DNA from: Lantana camara | Taxonomy: Eukaryota; Streptophyta; Magnoliopsida; Lamiales; Verbenaceae | Length of the DNA: 64,000 nt | Direction of reading: 5' to 3' | Assembly: GCA_037501455.1 (NCBI GenBank) | Contig: CM074864.1 | Coordinates: 25,662,001 to 25,726,000, forward strand | Shown here: in pieces, positions 46,110 to 55,216 of the stretch | How positions within the stretch are numbered: the first letter of the stretch is position 1 | Layout: each line of letters opens with the position of its first letter | Position numbers and translations under genes: made by a program | The notes under the pieces: model-generated | The model's input: the letters and a program-made list of their open reading frames with translations, nothing else | The model's database searches: none | Told to the model about the DNA's origin: nothing

Positions 46110-49100
46110 TGTGACACCCCGTCTCTCTTTCGAGCCAGGTATGACGTCACAAGACGTTTTTCCGACGTTCAATTCTTCTTTTGATTTAATTTATTCTTTG
46201 AATTAATTGTTTAAGTGATTTATATGCTCTAATTGTTTAATTTTCACGTCTTAACTTTTGTATTTAATTTTTCTATTTTGAATTTAATTTTCGAGTATGC
46301 TAATTTCGTGAATTTATGTGATGTACATGACTTAAGTGTGTAATTGTATGAATTTAAAATTAGTGGACTTAATTGAAAACTTGGATTTCGACTTAATTGT
46401 AACTTTTTGAAAGTTTTGGACCTAATTGAAAAATAGCCTTTTTAATAAAATTTTATTTATTTTTAATTCGTTTAATTTAATTTAATTTAATTTTATGTAT
46501 TATTTCTTGAAATTTAATTTTCATTATTTGAATAATCTGTTTATTTGTTGAAATGTGTCGCGTTTGTATTCGATTTGAGATCGAAATTTCGTGTTTATCT
46601 GATATGTTGGAGATTTGTGAGTTATGAATTTGTTTATGTGCTCGTTTTACATTTTCGTACTTGTTTGAAATGGTAACGCACCATTATATTTGTTTTGGGG
46701 ACTCAAGGGCCTAACTAGTTTTAGCGCACCTTGTGTTCCGGAATTTATAACTTGAGCTTGGGAATTCGGATTCGAATTCCGGAAGTGGCACCGGACTCGT
46801 AACGAGATTTGCAAGCTAAGAAACCTATCCTCATATTTTTCTAAGCCCATTTGATACTCTGAAATTTGCCCGGAAAACTGACTCGCACTCATTATGACCA
46901 CCTTTCACTAAATTGCACATAAGTCCCTCATGTTTTGAGCTTTTCGCATGAAACCAGGACCCACTTCTCACCAACTCATTCCTTTATCACTTTTGCTTCC
47001 CTAATATCGATCCATATACAAGAGAAAGGAGGAAAAATCAGATTTTTGAGCAGCAGCAGCCCATTCCTGTAACTATTCACCCAAGGGGATTTTTGAGCTT
47101 CAATCTTCATTTTCTTCCATCTTCTTCAAGGGGTAAGCTTGTATTTGATACGTACATGCTTAAGTGATCATTTGCATCCAAGAAAATCTTAATTTCATCC
47201 ATGTTTGATATGGTTTTTGCTCCATGAATTGAATAGTTAGGGCATAAATGATTTTTAGTGATTTCTTGAATTTCATTGGATATAATCTTGATTTGAAGCT
47301 ATATATGAACTCCTTGTGCCTCGTTTATGATTGTCTGATCTTTTATTAAGTGTTGGTTGAGTGTATGTAAAGATCCCATTAATGGAGTATGAGTTGTTCC
47401 CCAAGTTTTTCCCTTTCTTCTTCGTTGATGCCTTGTTGCTTTACGGGTGATTGATTTCATGGTTTTGAAGATGTTATTTTCTGTATCATTACCTGCCATT
47501 TGCTGCCTTGAGTTGTTGCTTCGTTGCTCGTTATTTGCTACTGCTGCTGCTAACCTTGGAACAAGGGAGAACGATGCTAAACTGCTGCTGCTGTCGCCTG
47601 CAATTTATCTCCCCGGGCGGGGATAATGGTGAACAAAAGTCTCCCCGGGCGGGGAAACCGTGGCTGCTTCATTTCATTTGTGTAATTTGTTTCCTTGCAT
47701 GCATTGATCAGATTTTTTACTCTTTTGCATGAATCCTACGTCAATTAATGGAAGTGAGATGGCTAATAGCTTGAACTTGTTCTTGCTATTATTAGTTGGA
47801 TATTAAGCAATGATTCTTTGTTTTAAAATGGAATTCATAGGCATTAGTTTTGTCTCTTTTGCGTGGTTGTACGTGAGGTATTGCATGGATTAATTAGATA
47901 CCTTATGCTCTTGAATTCTTATGAACTTTGTTTGGATTTTTATACACTAATCATGACCTTAGGAGTGCTAGGGGCTGTTGTAAGTGTAGTATAGTATGTA
48001 TATATATATGTGAGAATTGTGTTATTTTCTTTCCTTAATTTATTTAATTTAGTTTTATATAATATGATTTAAACTATGAATGTGGTCTTGTGTTTTTATT
48101 TGAATTCTTATGCATGAAACATATGCTCTAAGTGTAATTTTGTGATTTAATTATTTGTTACATTTTATGAATTACGTTTAGGAGGTGATATGAAACACTT
48201 AGTAGGAGTTTTTAACTTAAATGGCTTAATTGATGCCTTCTTGCATTTTATTTGTATTCATTTCATTCATTTGCATTCGTATTCATCGCCATGCGTCTAA
48301 TTGGTTCACGATCGAGTCTAAGTTATAAGTTGTATTTGTTTGTCTCAGTTTTGAGTTCGAGAGGCATCGGTTCCACCGTTTAGCTTCTTCTCGGTCGTCA
48401 ATGCTCGTCCATGAACTCTTTCGGTAAAGGTGAGGTTTAGGTTTTTTTTCTTTTAGTTAATGCGACCTACGGCCCTATATGCTCGTTTTCAAGCCCGCAT
48501 GTGAATATACTATATGTATATTAAATATGTGCCTTATATTATGTTATGAATTTCGTTAATTCGATTTATTATGAATTCTTCGAAAATTATATGTATGTGT
48601 GTATATAAGCTTAAATGGTTTTGCAAGGAGGCTATGCTCTAAACTATGTATTGTAGAGCCAATTATGGATCTCCTCCAGCATATTATGAATTTGGAAGAC
48701 ACGGAGAGGTACGTGTATAGCATTTGCCGAGTTGCACGGTAAGGTATGTTTGTTATGGTATGTTTCTTAAGTATGAATCATATGTTTCTAGGTTTCGCGA
48801 GTTAGGTATGTTTCTTATGAATCATATGAGTCCTTATGAATCTTATGCATGCCTGGGCCCCGGAGGTGTAGGTAAGGGAGACCCGTTGCGGCTGTTGGGG
48901 TCGCCGGTTATCACCATTGTGCACACGCTCCTTTGAAGTACCTACGTGCGACTCTGAAGGAGATGGAGAAGGCGTGGTGCTTTGAGCCTTCGGCTGAGGC
49001 CGGAGAAGGTACGTTGTGGGTTCGTGACCCTACGTATATTTAGTTGCACGATGTGGGCCCGTAACCCCCCGTGCAGACTTCTGGAGAAAGGTTGGAATAC

Positions 49101-49997
49101 GGGAATACGAATCTATGAATCTATGAATCTTATAAATTTATGAGTTTATGCTTCCTTTTGAATGTTTTGAGTCTTTTTATTAAGGAGTAAGGTTGGAGAC
49201 CCGTACTCGCCGGGTATTTGAATTCTTTTGTTGTTTTGATTATGAATCGGGATAGGATCTTTCTATTTCAATTAGATATTTTATGTTAAGGTTTGAATCT
49301 TCATGAATTTTAATATCAATCCTTATGAGTTTTAATATGAATCCATATGCATTTCTGAATCTATGAATCCTTACGAGTTTTCAAACTTAAGAATATACGA
49401 ATATATGAATAAGTATGAGTTTTTTTTAGAAAATGGCTTTGGTATGTAAAACCCTATTCCCGGTTCATAGTCTTTTGTTTAATAGGTGCTTTGCTCTATA
49501 TGTATATATGTGTCGGTGTGCGTTAGCCCCCCTCACTCAGTCGGTGGACTAACCCTCTCCTATCAACTTTTCAATTTGTAGGTTGGTGCGTACTGGGCGG
49601 AGTCTTGAGTCGGTCGGGTTGAGTCACCTAGTTCGAGTTGCATTTTCATTTGCATGTAGTTATACTTTCGTATATGATTTGATTGTGGTAATTTGAAATA
49701 TGTATATTTTATACATTTGTTATTGAAGTATGTACGAATTTCTATTTTGTATATTTCGAGACAGGCTTCTAGGAATATTTGAACCCGTTTTGTGGACTTA
49801 TCTTCTTGGATTTGATTATTTACTTCCGCTTTGTTTTTATTTTGCGTGCTCTGGTCTTGTCTTACTTCCACCTGGCTTAGCATGTGCATGTTGGTTCCAG
49901 TTCGCTTATCCTTGGGCTCATGTATGGATTTCTATTTCATATGTGGGTTCGGGGCTAGGTGCGGGGGATGTGGTGGCTCATCGCTCCGGGCGCTACA
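46110..49997 (+). repeat. 3' LTR of the LARD
   Basis: 3,888 bp, colinear with 39285-43142 and very similar by eye, with small indels such as the 'ggagacccgtactcgc' segment near 49195. The acceptor-like cag of the 5' LTR is caa here (49571-49573). ORFs of 60-108 codons repeat at equivalent positions and are not genes. Confidence 0.93.
47607..47658. repeat. Paired CTCCCCGGGCGGGGA boxes, 3' LTR
   Basis: Copies at 47607-47624 and 47639-47658, identical in the box cores to those of the 5' LTR. Confidence 0.8.
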
Positions 49998-50002
49998 GGT
50001 TC

Positions 50003-50078
50003 GATACTATTGCGCTACGCGTATGTTAGTGTACACTTGCACGATTGGTTTTTAACTGTAGTAAAATCAGATACAACA
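50003..50078 (+). mobile_element. Athila/Tat-type solo LTR, right part
   Basis: The last 76 bp of the LTR split by the LARD, ending aatcagatacaaca. The same sequence, with few changes, ends the LTR at 61493, directly before that element's PBS. Confidence 0.92.
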
Positions 50079-50866
50079 GTCCACAACCGGTATCAAGTAC
50101 CCAAGAACTAGAATTAATAGAAAGATTTACTTCAACGAGAAACATATCTTTCTTTAGAGTAGCCTTGTACTATGGGCAGTTTCTCCTCCAATGTCCCGCT
50201 TTGCCACAATGGAAGCAAACATCCTCTTTCTGATCACGCTTCTTCTTTTGGGCCTTCCCCTTCGAAATGCCACCAGCAGGCCTAAGGGGTTTCTTCTTCT
50301 TCTTTTGGGCTTTCTTGCCCTTACCTTTAGAAGGCCCGGAAGAGGAAGATGGAGCATTCACCATCAGAACCTTATTCTCCTTCTTGATCGTGCTTTCAGC
50401 AGTCACAAGCTGACTAATCAGCTTAGCTACAGTAGCACCAGCATGATTCATATTGAAGTTAAGGACAAATAGGTTGAATGATGGTGGGAGCGAGGCTAGC
50501 AACAAGTCCACTGAAAGCTCATCTTTCAGTGGCATGTCCATGGAAGCAAGTTTCTCAGTAAAGGCGAGAAACTTGAGTCCATATTCATAGACACTTGAAC
50601 CTTCCCTCATTCTCAAATGGAACAATTCCTTTGAAGTGTTATACCTTGTAACACGTTCATGAGGCCGGTAAAGTTGCTCTAAGTGGTCGTAAATCTCCCA
50701 AGAAAATTCCATGGCCTCATGTTGCCTTTGCATGTCCGGAGACATGTTAGCCAACATAAAGCAACGGGCTTGGAGATTATCATCCTTCCACTTCTGGTTC
50801 GTGTCCCGCTCGGCCCGAGTGGGAGCGTCCTCTTCGGGACTAGGCTTCCCTTCGAAGAGAACATAA
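50079..50866 (-). pseudogene. Cop2 gag portion
   Basis: On minus, a gag segment open from 50874 to 50170: YVLFEGKPSPEEDAPTRAERD, PHERVTRYNTSKELFHLRMREGSSVYEYGLKFL, a Lys-rich stretch (SKGKGKKAQKKKKK), and an intact knuckle CFHCGKAGHWRRNC (minus strand, about 50173-50214). Then a frame change leads toward protease. The N-terminal 30-odd gag residues, leader and 5' LTR are missing, cut at 50866, where sequence of the next Athila-type LTR follows after a short filler. Confidence 0.9.
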
Positions 50867-50872
50867 GAGAAC

Positions 50873-51047
50873 ATAAATCGAAAGAGTGATGGTAGTTTAG
50901 AGGGTTTTCAATACTTGTGAGTTGTAGGGTACAAAGAGATTTGGTCCTAGCTTATACAACAATAATATTATTCCATGCCGAGCCGCTAGAATACTGAATT
51001 ACACTAGTCTTGTTCCTATGATTTAGTTAACTATTGGTGATTGCGAG
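50873..51047 (+). mobile_element. Athila/Tat-type 5' LTR, left fragment
   Basis: Aligns with 38806-38980 of the solo LTR (aaatcgaaagagtgatggta...ggtgattgcgag). The first 940 bp of the LTR, with box array and TATA, are missing at the Cop2 junction. Interrupted at 51047 by Cop3; its TSD GCGAG is 51043-51047. Confidence 0.88.
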
Positions 51048-52193
51048 TGTTAGGAATAGTTCCCTAGAAAGCCGATTGTATATCCGCTTTGTGCTTTTCC
51101 TTATTGTAATCACAGACAATCTTTGAATAAAATAACGAATTGAGGCAACACTTCTTTATATGCTCTTGTTTGGTATGCGTTTACTTTAGCTGTGCATGTA
51201 TGAGAACTCCCCTAATCCTGATGACTTTAGGACTCTACCATTTAGGAGAAATGGTTCATGAAACGAGCCCTATATCACATAAGTCATGATTAGTAAAATA
51301 CTCCAAGCCGATGAGTCCTACAGACAGTGGGAGTGTCAACCCGACTCCTCTAAGGCTTGCTTGTGGGATCACGCCCTTAAGAAGGACCACCTTGTTTCAT
51401 GTAGGTGCAAAGTGTATAGTTGATACGTGCGTGATACATGAGGGTGCTTACTTTAATAAGTAAGTTCACTGAGGTGCCCCGTGTGAGAACATTCCTAAAT
51501 GGGAAAGGAAGTTTCTATTTCAGGAAATGGAAACTTCCAGATTAGGAAATATCTCACGAGTTATTGATGTGATTAATTGATCCTTAGACTTGAGGTTCCT
51601 TATCACTTTATGAGTTAACTCTGTAGTCTTAGGTATAAGCTTTAAAGGGTGTCGCCTTAGACAGCTGATTCAAGGCTTATGCTGGGGCTGCACAAGTGAC
51701 TCATGAAAGTGAATGAGAATCAAGAAAGGACCTACACTTGCATTTGCAAGGTGATCTCTTATTGTGTAAGTCATTCATATGCCATATGGAGTCCTTGGCC
51801 AAGGCAGTAGATCAAGACCTCAAGAAAAAGGTTTCTTGGATTGAGATCAAATGGATATGAAATGCACTTAGCTTTAAGACCGGATTATTAGGGTTTTGAT
51901 TATTCCCTTGCCCTAGATCTTGGTTGAGAGATAGTAAGTAGGAGGATTGTATCTCACATGAATCAATGACTTAAAGGTTCTGTCGAATCGGAACAATCCA
52001 GTTCAGCTAGGGGTTAAACACCTGTTGCTAGACTATGGTCGTTTAATCTGTGGACTGATTAATTAATTAGTGAATTAATTAATTGGGGTCACTGCTAATT
52101 GAATTGAGAACCTAGAGGGTCACACACAACAACTTGGTTACATGAGTTGAGGCTTGAAAATGATTAAACGAGTTAATCGGGCCAAGAGGGTTC

Positions 52194-52268
52194 CACACGT
52201 GTGAATTCACACGTGTGGCTCACGTGAGTGACACGTGTCACTGTGACACGTGTCACACACGTGTGTGT
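52194..52268. promoter_or_regulatory. G-box cluster, six CACGTG, Cop3 5' LTR
   Basis: Six CACGTG palindromes in about 75 bp, extended as cacacgtgtg, ctcacgtgag and gacacgtgtc. These extended forms resemble binding sites of plant bZIP (ABRE/G-box) and bHLH factors. About 330-400 bp upstream of the TATA box. Stress- or hormone-responsive transcription is a plausible inference. Confidence 0.7.
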
Positions 52269-52598
52269 ATATATATATTATATACATATTAAATAATTAA
52301 TTAGTTAATTATTTAATAGACTTTGGTTTAATTTTGAATTAAAAAGAAAGTCTAATTTTGGAGAAAATAATCTAGTTAATTAATTATGAATTAATTAATT
52401 AGATAAAAATAAGTTATTTATTTTATAATAAATAAAGTATAAAATCATCCAAAAATAGTTTGGATATTTTTAGCTCTCTTAAAAGTTGACTAGAATTAGA
52501 ATTCAAAGTCAAAGTTGGAAAATACTTGATGATCAAGTAATAGGAGAGAGAGGAACCAAATCCTTTCCCAACAAGGATTTGGATCGGCACCCTCTCCC

Positions 52599-52608
52599 TA
52601 TAAATAGG
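52599..52608 (+). promoter_or_regulatory. TATA box, Cop3 5' LTR
   Basis: ctataaatag in the context ctccctataaatagggga. It would place transcription start near 52635, leaving about 360 bp of R-U5 in the 5' LTR. Confidence 0.8.
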
Positions 52609-52993
52609 GGAGCTCGAGCTCCTTTTGGAGCTAATTGACAATTCTTGGTTCATGTGTTGAACACCTTCCTTTCTCCAAGATTAAATTAAACCCTAGGTTA
52701 AGCCTAAACACTAACTAGAGAACTAGCATCCTTACTAGTTAGATTGTGATCAAGTTGGTGGACTTTCTCTAGAGACTTCAAGTTAGAAGTTTGAAGATTC
52801 GAGCTTTACCAAGGAGAGGGGATCAAGCCGCGGGAAGAGCATTCTTGGGTGGCTTGAAACGCTTCAAGAAAGAATTAAAAGAAAAGTAAGTTTTCTATCT
52901 TTACGAATTTGGTTACACGATTGCGAGTTCAAGGTCCTTTTGTTGGGAAATTTTTTAAATTCCGCTGCTTTTTGATTTGTGTTTTCCAACAAG

Positions 52994-53006
52994 TGGTATC
53001 AGAGCC
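52994..53006 (+). other. Cop3 primer-binding site (initiator-Met tRNA)
   Basis: tggtatcagagcc two bases after the LTR, complementary to the initiator-Met tRNA 3' end. Standard priming site for plant Copia elements. Confidence 0.95.
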
Positions 53007-53259
53007 ACCTTGTTAATCGTGTTTCTGATTCGTCTCAATTATACTGAATTTGGTAGAAATTCTTAGGCTTGATGCGATTGAGTATTTGTAATTGTTTTAG
53101 AAAGCCTGAATTACGAAACTGTATTTTTTTCCTGAAAGTTTCTGAAAATTGGTTTTTGCAAAAATTAATTTTTGAAAACAATTTTAGATTTGAAACTGTA
53201 TAAACTGTTTTTGGATTTCTTGGATTGGTTTTGCTTTTGAACGAAAACACGAAACGAAA

Positions 53260-53570
53260 GCCCGGATCGCGATGAACACGCGAAACCCCGCGCGCGAAGG
53301 CCTCGCGCGCGCGGGCTTCGCGCGCACCTCCCGCCTGACCTACGCGTGCGCAGGGCGTCCCGCCCAGCCCCTCCCGCATGCCGTGCGGGAGCCTTCCGGC
53401 GCGCCCGCCCAGGGCGGCCGAGACTGGCCGCCCACCCCGCCCGCATGCTTGCGGGAAAGCTGCGCGCAGCAGCGCGGCCTTGGCCCGCGCTGTGCACGCC
53501 TGTTGCGCGCGCCGCGTGCGTGCGGTCTTCTCCGCGTACGGGTCTCGTTTTCGTGATCCGACCTTTTCGT
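53260..53570. other. GC/CpG-rich island in Cop3 leader
   Basis: About 300 bp of very GC-rich sequence in AT-rich surroundings. It holds strong hairpins, for example gcgcgcgaag (53290-53299) with cttcgcgcgc (53316-53325). Cop1 has a GC-rich block in the same place but with different sequence. Confidence 0.8.
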
Positions 53571-54052
53571 GTTTCGTGCAATCCAGTCCCAATTTTATTT
53601 TAATTTTAAAATTTTATTTTTGAATATTTATTTTAATTTTTGAATAAAACTTCAAAATTGGGATTTTTTTGAGAAATTGAAACGGTTTATATTTTGTGAA
53701 AATACATCTTGATAAAATTATTAATTTTCAGAAATTAATTGGAATTTTATTTGTTTTGGTAATTTGGGATTTATTGAAAACTTTTATAAATAAGACTCGC
53801 ATCAAGTCGTGTTTTAAGCTATTAGAGCTTAAAGCGAGAATTTTAATTTATTGGTTAAATTTAAATTCTTGCAAAAGCATGTTAGGTGATCATGGGTTTA
53901 GATCTATGTATGGTTTTAATTTATGCACATGGATGGTTTAAATTGGGGTTGGAGCCCTATAGTTGCGTTTTTCAATTGAGGTTGGAGCCTCACTTATGTG
54001 CGTACTGTTATGTGATTTATTATGTGGCTTTCCATATTACTGTTTTTGAGGC

Positions 54053-54066
54053 CGGGGTATGCCCCG
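54053..54066 (+). promoter_or_regulatory. Small leader hairpin
   Basis: cggggtatgccccg: five perfect base pairs around a four-base loop. The Cop1 equivalent (25680-25693) reads cggggtatgccacg, so one pair is lost there. Role unknown. Confidence 0.5.
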
Positions 54067-54681
54067 TGTAATTGTCTAAGGCCAATATGAAGATTGAGCC
54101 TTATTACTTTATGTCTTTTTCCTTTTTATTGTAATTTGAGAGTAGAGATAGGTGGTGAGGTTTTATTTTCATTTTGGAGACAATGCACCCATGGAGTAAG
54201 ATGGACCACATTCAAGTAACAAGGAGGCCATAAGTGAAGACCCCTCAAAATGTTAGGGAGGGGAATCTCAATTGTTAAATGTAATAGAGATAGGGCTCGT
54301 ATTTTGTTACCGCTTTCCCTTATGTGATTTGAACTGTTTATGTGGCATGTATGTTAGAACTTGTGATTGTGGAGTGGCTCCCACATATCACGCATAAGAT
54401 AGGTAGAACCCATGATCATTACATGTTAGTATCATGCTAGGACATGTTATCTGTTTATGTGCTTGTTTGAAATGCATTTAAGCGTACTTGCATTAATCAA
54501 GACTAATAAAATTGGATAACATATATGTTGGTGAGGTCGAACCGGACAACTCTTCGGTTGATTCGAAAATTCCCATTAAATATTAAGCTAATTTCGAACA
54601 AATAGGTGTTTAATTCAAGATGCAAATTTTGAATTAAGTTCCTAGCATTCCATCAATAGGTTTTAAGTTTAGTAAGTAAAG

Positions 54682-55020
54682 CTAGTTATTGTCCGCGAGT
54701 CGTGGGATAGCTAGTGGAGCTTATTAGTTCTTAGTTACCTAATTAATCATTTTAAATGATCAATATTTCGTGGTCAATTTTAGCAAGGGCGATGTCCGCG
54801 AGTCGTGGGTCGTTCGAACTAAGTTTTGGTCATGATCTCATGATTGATGGGTCTAGCTTAACGCCTAAGTAAATATGGATGTCGCACGAGTCGTGGGTCC
54901 ATATTGAAAGATAGGTGATGCAAAAACAATTACTAAGAGTTCTAAAGGTGTTAGAATTGGTAAGTTGTACCTACCTAGGGTTCTTACTTAGAATGTCCGC
55001 GAGTCGTGGGTTCGAGGTAA
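54682..55020 (+). promoter_or_regulatory. Array of four GAGUC stem-loops upstream of gag
   Basis: H1: outer arms 54682-54689/54707-54714. H2: 54787-54792/54810-54815. H3: 54872-54879/54898-54905. H4: 54984-54993/55011-55020. Between the arms, H1, H2 and H4 all have a TG bulge, then tccgc-gagtc-gtggg, a 5-bp inner stem (with G-U pairs) and a GAGUC pentaloop; H3 has gcac-gagtc-gtgg. Spacing of boxes is about 103, 87 and 114 bp. The position next to gag suggests RNA packaging, dimerisation or translation control, which is an inference. Confidence 0.75.
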
Positions 55021-55216
55021 AATGCCTAGGATCTTAGTACCCATTGGGAAACGTGTTCCTCTTAGATCTTTGGGAATTCTAGATCTTTGAAAAACAGTGG
55101 GAGCTACAATATATTAAAGACCTTATCTTTTGTATATCGTTATAATTCAACATGCTCACTAGTTCTCTGTTTTACCATGTAGGTCGTAGATTCTGTGATT
55201 CTCTACGTGTTTTGAA

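Larger units (their letters stand above)
39285..49997 (+). mobile_element. LARD-type non-coding LTR retrotransposon, complete
   Basis: Complete 10,713-bp element with perfect TSD GGTTC (39280-39284 and 49998-50002). LTRs of 3,858 and 3,888 bp flank an interior of 2,967 bp with an initiator-Met PBS and a polypurine tract, but no open gag-pol. LTR ends and PBS match Tekay-type Gypsy elements. The size plan (very long LTRs, about 3-kb interior without genes) is that of large retrotransposon derivatives, which need proteins supplied by an autonomous relative. Inserted inside the Athila-type solo LTR. Confidence 0.95.
51048..52991 (+). repeat. Cop3 5' LTR
   Basis: 1,944 bp, TGTTAGGAATAG to TTTTCCAACA, with inverted ends TGTT and AACA. 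Contains a 'tctcacgagttattg' motif (51551) related to the leader hairpin loops, the G-box cluster (52194-52268), AATTAATT-rich palindromic sequence (52300-52410) and a TATA box (52599). Confidence 0.96.
53007..55216 (+). other. Cop3 untranslated leader
   Basis: 2.2 kb between PBS and gag, long for a Copia element. In order: AT-rich stretch; GC- and CpG-rich block 53260-53570; AT-rich stretch; two related segments with 'gttggagcc' (53949, 53981); perfect hairpin cggggtatgccccg (53053 plus 1000, i.e. 54053-54066); and the four GAGTC stem-loops (54682-55020) before the gag start at 55217. ORFs of 60-185 codons over the GC block run on both strands and are not supported as genes. Confidence 0.85.

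Noticed and set aside
53035..53623. Several ORFs of 81-185 codons on both strands in the Copia leader
   Set aside because: Result of the GC-rich block, which has few stop codons in any frame. Alanine/arginine/proline-rich products, no domain, and not kept in Cop1.
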